Assembly (NCBI RefSeq): GCF_033115175.1
Contig: NC_084837.1
Location: 69,773,266 to 69,837,265, forward strand
Length of the DNA: 64,000 nt
Direction of reading: 5' to 3'
From: Lepus europaeus
Taxonomy: Eukaryota > Chordata > Mammalia > Lagomorpha > Leporidae
In this document: positions 12,159-20,479 of the stretch, one piece after another
How the letters are laid out: every line of letters starts with the position of its first letter
Position numbering within the stretch: the stretch's first letter is position 1
Made by a program: the position numbers and the translations under genes
Notes under the pieces: generated by a model
The model's database searches: none
Seen by the model: the letters and a program-made list of their open reading frames with translations, nothing else
Told to the model about the DNA's origin: nothing

Positions 12159-12382
12159 TGACTGAGAAAGAAACAGCGTGTCGGACTCGGCGAGGTCCCC
12201 CCTGGATTTCGGCAAGTAGGCCCCTCGGTGTTTTGTGTGCTGTTCGGTTCTGTGAGGGTGAGCACAGAACCCCCTCCTACGCCCCTTTCCTTGTCCTTGT
12301 CCTCGGTCTAAGTGACCCCAGGTTAGCACACACCGCCCTGAAGCGTACGTCGCTTCTCGGCTCCTCCTTTTACTTTCGGTTC
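12159..12382 (-). other. Unidentified 224-bp tail joined to the tRNA 5' end
   Basis: CpG-containing sequence unlike the AT-rich surroundings. It is bounded on the left by TGACTGAG next to a possible AACG target duplication and on the right by the first base of the tRNA copy. On the minus strand it would be the continuation of the retroviral element beyond the primer-binding site, but no splice donor, gag start or known leader motif was recognised. It might be an internal/leader sequence, captured cellular RNA, or the 5' flank of a chromosomal tRNA-Lys gene. Confidence 0.4.
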
Positions 12383-12455
12383 GCCCGGCTAGCTCAGTCG
12401 GTAGAGCATGAGACTCTTAATCTCAGGGTCGTGGGTTCGAGCCCCACGTTGGGCG
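12383..12455 (+). tRNA. tRNA-Lys (anticodon CUU) copy, fused to an LTR
   Basis: All cloverleaf parts are intact over 73 nt. The acceptor is GCCCGGC paired with GTTGGGC (two G-U pairs), followed by discriminator G. The D arm is GCTC...GAGC. The anticodon stem TGAGA/TCTCA holds loop CTCTTAA with anticodon CTT at 12416-12418. The T arm is GTGGG-TTCGAGC-CCCAC. A-box TAGCTCAGTCGG and B-box GGTTCGAGCCC are consensus. Two features argue against an ordinary nuclear gene: CCA is encoded at 12456-12458, which eukaryotic tRNA genes lack, and there is no T4 terminator until 12774. Only 2 nt separate CCA from a retroviral LTR end, so the 3' 18 nt double as the LTR's primer-binding site. It is best read as a reverse-transcribed or recombined tRNA copy. 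Whether it is transcribed is unknown. Confidence 0.85.
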
Positions 12456-12458
12456 CCA
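12441..12458 (-). promoter_or_regulatory. Retroviral primer-binding site, Lys1,2 type
   Basis: On the minus strand this reads TGGCGCCCAACGTGGGGC, the exact complement of the last 18 nt (with CCA) of tRNA-Lys(CUU). It starts two bases (TC) after the LTR end, the spacing expected between U5 and a PBS. Retroviruses of the beta, lenti and spuma groups use this primer type (established knowledge). Confidence 0.85.
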
Positions 12459-12460
12459 GA

Positions 12461-12887
12461 TGTTGTTGTTGATTTCTCCACAATGTTGCAGTGGGTTCGT
12501 TTCTGAGAAGAGCAGCGTGGTGGGGGCAAGAGGCGCGGAGTCAACACACAGACCCCGGGAGTCCGGTGAGAGCAGGCTTGAGGCGAGCAGCCTGCAGACT
12601 CGTTTATTACAGTTGATACAACACTTATATAGCCAAGACCAGCCAATCTGGTCAAGGGGCGGTCTATACCCCAACCAATCACAGCCTGTTGCCAGGCAGT
12701 TTCCAGAGCCATCCAATCACAGCCTGTCGCCAGGCAGTTTCAAATCCATCCAATCACAGCCTGTCGCCAGGCATTTTCCAGAGCCATCCAATCACAGCCT
12801 GTCGCCAGGCAGTTTCAAAACCATTCCTGACTAACTGACGCTCGCTTGCCAGTGGCCACCTTGGCATGGCCTTCTCATTCCACTACA
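12461..12887 (-). mobile_element. Endogenous retrovirus LTR (427 bp), minus strand
   Basis: Read on the minus strand, it begins TGTAGTGGAATGAGAAGGCC and ends AATCAACAACAACA, i.e. TG...CA. U3 carries four tandem CCAAT-containing repeats (12675-12825). A TATATAAG box lies at 12631-12624 and an AATAAA poly(A) signal at 12608-12603, followed by R/U5 and, after TC, a Lys-type PBS. No gag, pro, pol or env and no second LTR copy was found next to it, so this is a fragment or an aberrant integrant. Motif preservation and CpG content suggest it is much younger than the MaLR DNA around it. Confidence 0.85.
12675..12825 (-). repeat. Four tandem ~37-bp repeats in the LTR U3
   Basis: CCAATCACAGCCTGT(T/C)GCC occurs at 12675, 12713, 12750 and 12788, spaced 38, 37 and 38 bp. 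The linkers alternate between a TTCCAGAGCCAT type and a TTCAAATCCAT type, so the array is also a doubled 75-bp unit. Each unit carries a CCAAT box (ATTGG on the LTR's own strand). This has the form of a duplicated U3 enhancer. Confidence 0.9.
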
Positions 12888-12891
12888 AACG
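12888..12891. repeat. Candidate 4-bp target-site duplication (right), AACG
   Basis: Directly follows the LTR's outer end (CTACA at 12883-12887) and matches 12155-12158. Confidence 0.4.
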
Positions 12892-12904
12892 GTGGATGGC
12901 TAAT

Positions 12905-13610
12905 TTTGGGTATTAACTTGGTTGGGCAATGCTGCCCAGATATTTGGTCAAATATTACTCTGTTCCTGTGAGGGTCTTTTGGATGAGAATAAAATCTGTG
13001 TCACTGGGCTTTGCATAAAGTAGATGGCCAAGTGAGTGAGCCCCATCTAATCAGTTGAAGGCCTGAATAGAACAAAAGACTAACTTCTTATCTTTCTTAC
13101 TTCCTTTCCTTCCTTCCTTTCTAGAAGATTTATTTATTTTACTTGAAAGAGTTACACAAAGAGAGGAGAGGCAGAGAGAGAGAAGTTTTCCTTATGCTGG
13201 TTCACTCCCCAACTGGGCGCATCAGCAGGAGCTGCGCCGATCCAAAGCCAGGAGCCAGGAACCTCCTCCGGGTCTCCCATGAGGGTGCAGGGGCCCAAGC
13301 ACTTGGGCCATCTTCCACTGCTATCCCAGGCCATAACAGAGAGCTGGATCGGAAGTGGAGCAGCCAGGACTCGAACTGGCATCCATATGGAATGCCGGCA
13401 CTTCAGGCCTGGGTTTTAATCCGCTGCGCCACAGCGCCGACCTTGCAGCTACTCTTTGAACTGCAACACCAGCTCTTCCCTTCCCTGAGTCTCCAGTCTG
13501 CCAGCATGCCCTGCAAATTCTGGACTTGCCAGCCTCCTGAGACTATTCCTCAAAACAAATCTACACATATACGCATCCTGCTGGTGCTGTTTCTCGGAAG
13601 AACCATGTCT
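12905..13610 (+). repeat. Ancient LTR-type repeat, split by a C SINE
   Basis: Contains ATTAACTTGGTTGGGCAATG, CAGATATTTGGTCAAATATT, CTAATCAGTTGAAGGCCTGA and, after the SINE, AACTGCAACACCAGCTCTTC and TGGACTTGCCAGCCTCCTGA. This is a familiar mammal-wide LTR-like repeat (family name not assigned). A C SINE occupies 13118-13443. Orientation is given as read. Confidence 0.5.
13118..13443 (-). repeat. C SINE
   Basis: Starts with the antisense tail AAGATTTATTTATTTTACTT and ends with CACAGCGCCGACC. The internal landmark GGCCATAACAGAGAGCTGGA is present. It lies inside an older LTR-type repeat. Confidence 0.93.
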
Positions 13611-13730
13611 AGTATAGGCTGTATGTGTCCTCACATCATCCCATAAAGATACCAGCCACTAGACTTAGGGCTCCTCCTAATTCAAAGATCCTATTTGCAA
13701 GTAAGGTTGCATATTGAGCTTTTGAATGGG
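13611..13730 (-). repeat. MaLR/MLT1-type LTR, second part
   Basis: GATACCAGCCACTAGACTTA and CCTATTTGCAAGTAAGGTTG are the antisense of the 5' half of an MLT1-like LTR, completing the piece at 11880-12154. Confidence 0.55.
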
Positions 13731-13944
13731 CATGGATCTGGGCTCTGCGGGGAGACAGAGCTCTATTTAACCAGTACACTGCACGATTCTTCGGCGTTAC
13801 GGAATTACAGACATGGCTCCAGGGGTTTTGTGGATCCCAGCTCTACTCCTCTTTTCTCACCCGTCAAAGAATAGGGGCTTCTCACCTCTCGGGCTCCTAA
13901 CTCCAGCCTGCACCTCCTCCTTAACCAGGGTGGTTCCATGCACG

Positions 13945-14190
13945 CAACTGTGCTTATTAATTCAACAAACACTTACCTGACTGAGCACTGAGTGTCTAGG
14001 GATAAGAGTTCAGTCTCCGGAGCCAGGTGGTCTCGGTGCGAATTCTGCTTCTAGCCTTATTTTGCTGTGAGATAGATCTTGGACTAGGTATGTCACTTCT
14101 CCCAACCATAGAGGATTACTGTGAACATTACCTGACAAAAAAAAAAAAATCTCAGAAATGTGCCTGGCAATAAGTGAAATAAATGTTAAT
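13945..14190. repeat. L2 scrap and MIR SINE
   Basis: About 13945-13990 (TTCAACAAACACTTACCTGA) looks like an antisense L2 3' end. About 13995-14190 (GTTCAGTCTCCGGAGCCAGG ... GTGCCTGGCAATAAGTGAAA) looks like a + strand MIR. An A13 run interrupts the MIR. Confidence 0.5.
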
Positions 14191-14602
14191 TATCTGCGGG
14201 TTGTTGTTAAGAAAGAAAAAGACTCACTAGTGGTTTCCATTGCTCCAGTTCGTTGGCCTCCTAGTTTACGTGTCCCTTGGTTTTTCTCACATCTCTCGCC
14301 TCTTCAAACTCCTGCATAGAGAAAGGAAGTCTCCTCCCTCACACCTGAGTGGCCACGAAAAGTAGCTGAGACCGGAAATGGGGGCGCTAAGAACGCCCTC
14401 CAGGCCGGGGTGGGGCCATCTCTTCTCCGTGGCTCCAAGTGGATAGACGCGCCCAATGTGGATTATTTTTTAAGGCGGCTCTCGAGGCACCTGAAAGCGG
14501 AAGTCGAAGAAAGTTCTAGCGGCTTAAGGGAGCGGCGGGCGCCGCTGCGTGGTGGGCGGAGGCTTTGCTGGAGCCGGAGCTGCCCATGAAGCCTGATCAA
14601 GG

Positions 14603-14619
14603 AGAAAATACCAGAAAGG
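14603..14619. repeat. 17-bp target-site duplication (left)
   Basis: AGAAAATACCAGAAAGG; the identical copy is at 14956-14972. It flanks the SINE between them. Confidence 0.95.
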
Positions 14620-14955
14620 GCCGGCGCTGTGGCTCACTAGGCTAATCCTCCGCCTTGCAGCGCCGGCACACCGGGTTCTAGTCCCGGTCGGGGCACCGAT
14701 CCTGTCCCGGTTGCCCCTCTTCCAGGCCAGCTCTCTGCTGTGGCTAGGGAGTGCAGTGGAGGATGGCCCAAGTGCTTGGGTCCTGCACCCCATGGGAGAC
14801 CAGGAGAAGCACCTGGCTCCTGCCATCGGATCAGCGCGGTGCGCCAACCGCGGCGGCCATTGGAGGGTGAACCAACGGCAAAGGAAGACCTTTCTCTCGG
14901 TCTCTCTCTCTCACTGTCCACTCTGCCTGTCAAAAAAAAAAAAAAAAAAAAAAAA
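14620..14955 (+). repeat. Young C SINE inside the CpG island
   Basis: Full-length young-type element: GCCGGCGCTGTGGCTCACTA head allowing for TSD overlap, GGGTTCTAGTCCCGGTCGGG, CACTGTCCACTCTGCCTGTC, then poly(A). A perfect 17-bp target duplication implies a recent insertion. Its own CpGs add to the island, so the island should be judged with this element removed. The 236-, 145-, 123- and 107-codon frames here are largely SINE shadows. Confidence 0.96.
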
Positions 14956-14972
14956 AGAAAATACCAGAAAGG
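14956..14972. repeat. 17-bp target-site duplication (right)
   Basis: Identical to 14603-14619. Confidence 0.95.
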
Positions 14973-15804
14973 CAGGGAGACTTCGCAGCGGAGTCCACGG
15001 GGGAGAAGCCAGTGGGCCGCCTGGCCGGGATGGATGGAGCCCTGGGGAAGAGGCTGGAGGGAAGGGGCTTCCACCAGGCCTGCGTGGACCCTGGCCAGTT
15101 TCCGGGGGTGAAGAAAGACGAAGATCTCTTCCGGGAGTGGCCGAGGGACAGGCGGGACTGCAGTGGGTGCCTTCGGGAGCCGTGGGACGCCTTCCTGTGC
15201 TGCTGCCCGGTGAGGCCTCGGTCCCCAGCCCCAGCACTGAGTTCTCAGGAGTTTGCAGCCCAGAGCTGACTTGGCCCTGCGCTCTTCAAAGGAAAAGATC
15301 GCAGGACACCTCGGAAGCCCTCCCAGGCCCGCGGGCAGATTCCTGCCCTCGCCCTGTCATCTTTTCTGGTTCTCACTCTCGCACGCAGCTCCCCTCCGTT
15401 CCCCTGCCAGTTCCACAGTGACTGTGTTCCCGCTTTCCTGAGTGGGTTCCTGCGCGCCTCCCTCCCCTCCAGTCTGTTTGCCATTTGGCTCCTTTTTTGG
15501 CAGAACAGTCACTGTCCTCAAAAAGTTTTTTAAATTAGTAAAGTTAGTGGCCTTCAAAAAAAACAAAACAAAACAAAAAAATCCTGCAGCAATGAAGTCC
15601 CCAAGAGCAGAATAAGCTCTGGCCCATTAGCTGGTCGCTGAAGCCTGTGGAGCCGCTAGACTGTTTCCCACCTCTTCTCCTAGCACAGCCCCTCAAACAC
15701 CCTGCAAGCTGACTGCTCCCAGCGCAAATCTCAGTGCTTACAGTAAGACCTGAGGCGTTTTTTCATTTTTTTCACTTTACCTAGAGGTTTCGTCTTCCGC
15801 CCCT

Positions 15805-16410
15805 AGTCATTCGTTCCTCCTTCAAGGCCTAGCTCAATAGATACCTTTCAAATGTATCTGTTTCTCCCCAATCTTAATTTCTGTTTTTCTTCAATTCCAC
15901 ATCACTTTATACTTATTTAAGACTTATTTTAGGGGCTGGCGCTGTGGTGTAGTAGGTAAAGCCACCGCCTGCAGTGCTAGCATCTCATATGGACTCCGGT
16001 TCGAATCTCCGCTGCTCCACTTCTGATCCAGCTCTCGGCTATGGCCTGGGAAAACAGTAGAAGATGCCCCATGTCCTTGGGCTCCAACACCCACATGGGA
16101 GACCCGCAGTAAGCTCCTGGCTTCTGATTGGTGCAGCGCCAGCTGTTGTGGCCAGCTAGGGAGTGAACCAGCCAATGTAGGACCTCTCTCTCTCTTTCTC
16201 TCTCTCTCTGCCTCTGCCTCTGCCTCTCTGTAACGCTTTCAAATAAATAAATAAATCTTTAAAAAAACTTATTTTATTCTATCCCATTTTACAGTTACTT
16301 TGCTTTGTGTCTGATAAGCTAGAAAGTTACTTGAGGCAGAACATGCATTTTACTTTCCATCTCTCTCTCTCCTGTAGTAGGCGTGCAGTAGGCAATCAGT
16401 ACATGTTTGC
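15805..16410 (+). repeat. L2 3' region split by a C SINE
   Basis: CTCCTTCAAGGCCTAGCTCA and, beyond the SINE, GTTACTTGAGGCAGAACATG and GTAGGCAATCAGTACATG follow the L2 3' end in sense orientation. Interrupted at 15932-16266. Confidence 0.6.
15932..16266 (+). repeat. C SINE with ACTTATTTTA target duplication
   Basis: GGGGCTGGCGCTGTGGTGTA head through AAATAAATAAATCTTT tail. The 10-bp direct repeat ACTTATTTTA at 15922-15931 and 16267-16276 marks the insertion. Confidence 0.95.
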
Positions 16411-16711
16411 AGCCAACAAGTGGACCACACACACCCAGATTGCCACATGCCAGCGTCATGTCTACACTTTCAGCACCTCATCTGTGCTCTGTTATTTGTG
16501 TTATTCTACTTGAAATTCATCTGGAGCATGTTCTGTGACTATTTCTTCTCAATATACCGTATCACCCACTTGCACTCACCGTAAAGGGATCAAATCCCAC
16601 ATACTCTGCTGGGTGGGGCTGAGTCACACCGGCACAGGTCTGAAAGCATGAGTTAGCTACACTGCAGGACTCCAAACTTGTAAACCTCATCTCAGTTCTT
16701 GGCATTGCTTC
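16411..16711. other. Unclassified DNA
   Basis: No gene or repeat recognised. Confidence 0.4.
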
Positions 16712-17000
16712 TTTTTTTTTAAAGATTTAATTTATTTATTTGAAAGAGTTAGAGAGAGAGGTAGAGCGGTCACTCCCCAGATGACTGCAATGGTCAGAGC
16801 TGAGCTGATCCGAAGCCAGGAGCCAGGAACTTCTTCAGCTCTCCCACACAGGTGCAGGGGCCCAAGCACTTGGGCTATCTTTTACTGCTTTCCCAGGCCA
16901 TAGCAGAGAGCTGGACTGGAAGAGGAGCTCAAACTGGCACCCATATGGAATGCCAGCACAGCAGTCTGGGGCTTTAACCCGCTGTGCCAGAGTAGCCCCA
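16712..17000 (-). repeat. C SINE
   Basis: Antisense element from AAAGATTTAATTTATTTATT to the head remnant AGAGTAGCCCC. Somewhat truncated and diverged. Confidence 0.88.
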
Positions 17001-17454
17001 GCATTGGCTTTTGTGCCACCATTTCTGTAGAAATATGTTTCCAGCTTATTTAGACTATGGCAAAATCTACCAGTAAATGTCAATCTTGACCTGCCTAATC
17101 ACATAGGCCAACTGAATTCTTCCTTAACTGAGCAATGTAAGAAAATATAAACATCTGAGACATGACAGAGAATCCCAAAGTGCCTGAGTTCCAACCCGCA
17201 AACAGATGGTAATGCACCCGGGTAGTACCAGCCAAGTGCTTAGGTACGTGTCTAACGTCCAACGTGTAAGAAGACAACTTGCATCTAAATTCATTTTGTC
17301 TTTGATGAGAGGTAATGAAGGATTCACTTTAATTACATTCCTGGGTTCTTGGTGCAGACATGTTTAGGACTTCTAGCTGCTAAGCATAGTGAAAGCAGAC
17401 AGCCTGACTTCTGTCTTTAAACCACTCTCCTCTCTGTAACCAGAGATATCATTC
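17001..17454. other. Unclassified DNA
   Basis: No recognised gene or repeat. Confidence 0.4.
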
Positions 17455-17858
17455 TGGGGGCCAATCTGGTATGGCAGCTTAAACCCCTGCCAGCAGTGCT
17501 GCACCCCATATGCGCATGAGTTTGAGTCCTGGCTGCTTCACTTCTGACCCAGCCCCCTATTAATGTGACTGGGAAAGCAGTAGAAAATGGCTCAAGTGCT
17601 GGGGTCCCTGCACCCACATGGGAGACCCAGATAGAACTCCAGGATCCTTTCTTCAGCCTAGCTCAGCCATGGCCATTGTGGCCATTTGGGGAGTGAGCCA
17701 ACAGATGTAAAATTCTCTCTCTTTCCCCCTCCCTCCCTCCCTCTCTCTCCCTTCCTCCTCTTTCTCTTTCTCTCCCTCACTCCCTCTTTCCTCCTTCCCT
17801 CTCTCTCTGTAGCTCTGCCTTTCATATAAGTAATAAAAATAAATATTTTTCCCAAAGA
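17455..17858 (+). repeat. C SINE with expanded CT tract
   Basis: Diverged element (GGGGGCCAATCTGGTATGGC head; GAGTGAGCCAACAGATG). Its pyrimidine stretch at about 17715-17812 has grown to roughly 100 bp of CT/CCCT. Confidence 0.85.
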
Positions 17859-18720
17859 AACCTTTTATTTAAGGAATACAAACAATGCATTTCGTAAGTA
17901 CAACTTTAGGAATATAGTGATTCTTCCCACCATACCCGCCCTCCCACCCACTCTCCCACCCCTCCGCCTCCTCCCTCTCCCATTCCGAGTCCCATTCTCC
18001 ACTAGGATCCATTTTCGATTAACTTTGTACACAGAAGACCAGCTCTATACTAAGTAAAGATTTCAACAATTTGCATCAAAAAAAATTGTTCCTCAGCAGT
18101 CAAGACATGTCATTTTGAATTGCTGATTCATATGGGCTATGGCTTCCAATTATTTATGAGGTCCAAATTTCTTTTTTTAAAAAAGATTTATTTATTTACT
18201 TGAAAGTCAGAGTTACATAGAGAGAGAAGGGGAGGCAAAGAGAGAGAGAGAGAGAAAGAGAGAAAGAGAGAGAGAGAGAGAGAGGTCTTCCATCCACTGG
18301 TTCACTCCCCAGTTGGCTGCAATGGCCAGAGCTATGCTGATCCGAAGCCTGGAGATAGGAACTTCTTCCAGGTCTCCCACGTGGGTGCAGGGGCCCAAGG
18401 ACTTGGGCCATCTTCTTCTGCTTTCCCAGGCCATAGCAGATATGCTGGATAGGAAGTGAAGCAGCCGGGACTAGAACCGGCACCCATATGGAATGCCAGC
18501 ACTGCAGGTGGCAGCTTTACCCGCTATGCCACAGCACCGGCCCCAAGGCCCAAATTTCTTGCAGAGAAGAGGATCTCCATACTCGTTAAACAGATCATCG
18601 CAAATCCCTCTATCGTCATTTGCACAAACACACAAGGGTCCTCTCCTCCCCCCATGCCTTAACTCGTGCTTAACTCATACTATTCCTCTGCTTAGACTGC
18701 TATGTTCTCTTCTGAAAAAT
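17859..18720 (-). repeat. Rabbit-type L1 3' end, antisense, split by C SINE
   Basis: GTAAGTACAACTTTAGGAAT, a CCCTCCCACCCACTCTCCCA tract and ATACTAAGTAAAGATTTCAA are the antisense of the lagomorph L1 3' UTR, with its G-rich segment. It is broken at 18173-18543 by a SINE. Sequence on the far side (CATACTCGTTAAACAGATCA...) appears to continue the 3' UTR. Confidence 0.75.
18173..18543 (-). repeat. C SINE inserted in L1 tail
   Basis: Antisense element with a GA tract at about 18238-18285. Flanked by an imperfect target duplication (GGTCCAAATTTC at about 18161-18172, GGCCCAAATTTC from 18547). Confidence 0.93.
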
Positions 18721-18770
18721 AAATATATAAATATATATATATATATACACACATACATACATATATTCAC
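18719..18770. repeat. (TA)n / (CATA)n microsatellite
   Basis: Run of TA dinucleotides followed by CACA/CATA units. Confidence 0.9.
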
Positions 18771-19427
18771 TACATCACATCGCAATGAATCAGAACTAAA
18801 AGCTATTGTAGACTTTGGGCAGAAGGAGGATGCATAGGAGCTAGGAGCAAACCACAAGAAAAGTGTTTCTAAAATATGCATGGCCTGTGGGCATGGAAGA
18901 GCTTCAATGAAGTCTGGGAACTCATCCTACAATAGCCTCCCAACTTTGCCCTGCCGGTGCTGCCTTGCGATTCGGTGCAGCTCAGCTCTGCTAGTGATGG
19001 AAGCTGAACCACACATAATGCCTTCAGGGGTTACTCATCATCAGAGCTTAGTCACCAACGCCTGTTACATTACTTTAGGCAACCAGCTATCCTAATTAGA
19101 TTCCAAGCTCATCTGATGGCTGTCACTAGCACTTTGCTTACATAAAACAGGACTTTATGAAGCAGCCAGCTTGAATGGATTTTAAAAATTAATCACAAAA
19201 CATACACTACTGATTCTTTCATCCTCAAACTTCTTTGTCTCCCCACCATCCCTGAGCCTTACAATATGTCTTACTCTCACCTTCTCCCTTATCTGATAAT
19301 GAGTGATCATCTCATCTTTAGTGAGTGATAAAATGGTTAAGAAACAGTGAAGTATTAGGAATGTATTGGGGAGTACAATGGTGGTGTGCTAAACGTAGGT
19401 GTTATCTGATACATTTTAAATTTCATT
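18771..19427. other. Unclassified DNA
   Basis: No gene or repeat recognised. Confidence 0.4.
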
Positions 19428-19732
19428 TTGTAAAGATTTATTTACTTATTAAAAAGGCAGAGTTACAGAGAGGGAGAGAGAGAGAGAGAGAGATCATCCA
19501 TCCACTGGTTAACTCCCCAAATGGCCACAACAGCTTTGGCTAGGCAAGGCTGAATCCAGGACCCTGGAAATCCATAGGGCTCTCCTGCGTGGTGGCAGGG
19601 TCCAAGTACTTGGGCCATCATCCTCTGCTTCCCCAGGTACATTATTAGCAGGGAACTGGATTGGAAGCAGAGCAGTCACGAATGTCAGTGTGGCAAGCAG
19701 CACCTTTACCCTCTATGCCACAACACTGGCCC
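19428..19732 (-). repeat. Older C SINE
   Basis: Antisense; TAAAGATTTATTTACTTATT at its tail end, CAACACTGGCCC at its head end. Confidence 0.88.
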
Positions 19733-19740
19733 TTTTACTT

Positions 19741-19754
19741 TTTTCTTTTAAGAT

Positions 19755-19785
<31 letters not shown>

Positions 19786-20090
19786 TTTGAAAGAAAGAGC
19801 CTCAGAGAGGCAGAGGGAGAGACAGAGAAGTCCTCCATCCGCTGGTTCACTACCCAAATGGCCACAGTGGCTGGAGCTTCACCGATCTGAAGCCAGGAGC
19901 CAGGAGCCTCCTCCAAGTCTCCCACGAAGGTGCAGGGATCTAAGCACTCGGGCCATCCTGTACTGTCCTCCCAGACCATAGCAAAGAGCCAGATTGGAAG
20001 CAGAGCAGCCAGGTCTTGAACTGGCACCCACAGGGGATGTCGGCACTGCAGGCAGTGGCCCCACCCGCCACACCACAGCGCTGGCCCCAG
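19741..20090 (-). repeat. C SINE with (TTTA)9 tail
   Basis: Antisense element. Its tail is a pure ATTT tetranucleotide array at about 19752-19790. GCCCTTTTA on both sides (about 19729 and 20091) suggests insertion directly beside the preceding SINE. Confidence 0.92.
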
Positions 20091-20110
20091 CCCTTTTAAA
20101 ATATTTCTTT

Positions 20111-20440
20111 CGGGGTCGGCGCTGTAGCATAGTAGGCTAAGTCTCCACCTGCAGCTTCGGCATCCCATGTGGCCACTGATTCATGTCCCACTGCTCCTCT
20201 TCCAGTTCAGCTCTTTGCTATGGCCTGGGAAAGCAGTAGAAGATGGCCCAAGTGCTTGAGCCCCTGCACCTTTGTGGGAGACCTGGAAGAATCTTCTGGC
20301 TCCTGGCTTCAGATCGGCCCAGCTCCAGCCTTTGCAGCCATTTGGGGAGTGAACCAGCGGATGGAGGATCTTTTTCTCCCTCTCTCTGTCTCTCCCTCTC
20401 TCTATCTGTAGCTCTACCTCTCAAATAAAAAATCTTATAT
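20111..20440 (+). repeat. C SINE
   Basis: GGGGTCGGCGCTGTAGCATA head to TCAAATAAAAAATCTTA tail, followed by a short TA repeat. It opens head-to-head with the preceding antisense copy, so the pair is an inverted repeat. Confidence 0.93.
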
Positions 20441-20479
20441 ATATAATATATATTTCCTGTTCCCCTCATTATCTGTTAG

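Larger units (their letters stand above)
14350..15260 (+). promoter_or_regulatory. Orphan CpG island with putative first exon
   Basis: A GC-rich, CpG-rich block in AT-rich surroundings. It includes ETS-like CCGGAAAT (14372) and CGGAAGTCG (14498), a GGGCGGAG GC box near 14555, and several ATGs. The ATG at 14586 stays open through the block if the SINE is removed. The ATG at 15030 (GCCGGGATGG, good Kozak) opens a frame that reaches a consensus donor, CCCGGTGAGG, at about 15206-15215. The encoded residues (including a [16 protein letters not shown] stretch and a CCCP near the donor) match no family I recognise. It could be an unannotated lncRNA or gene promoter, or a decayed one. Strand is inferred from the donor only. 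Confidence 0.5.

Noticed and set aside
12159-12382. gag leader of a complete provirus
   Set aside because: No gag/pol frames, no second LTR and no recognised leader motif follow; old MaLR DNA resumes at 12154.
12383-12455. Ordinary chromosomal tRNA-Lys gene
   Set aside because: Encoded CCA, lack of a nearby T4 terminator and the 2-nt spacing to an LTR end make the primer-binding-site explanation far better, though not proven.
12675-12825. CRISPR-like array of ~37-bp repeats
   Set aside because: Units are directly tandem with no unique spacers, the genome is mammalian, and they lie in an LTR U3.
14711-15421. 236-codon open frame over the CpG island
   Set aside because: Its first third is SINE sequence and poly(A)-encoded lysines. 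Only the downstream GC-rich part may belong to a real exon, and that is reported as a candidate only.
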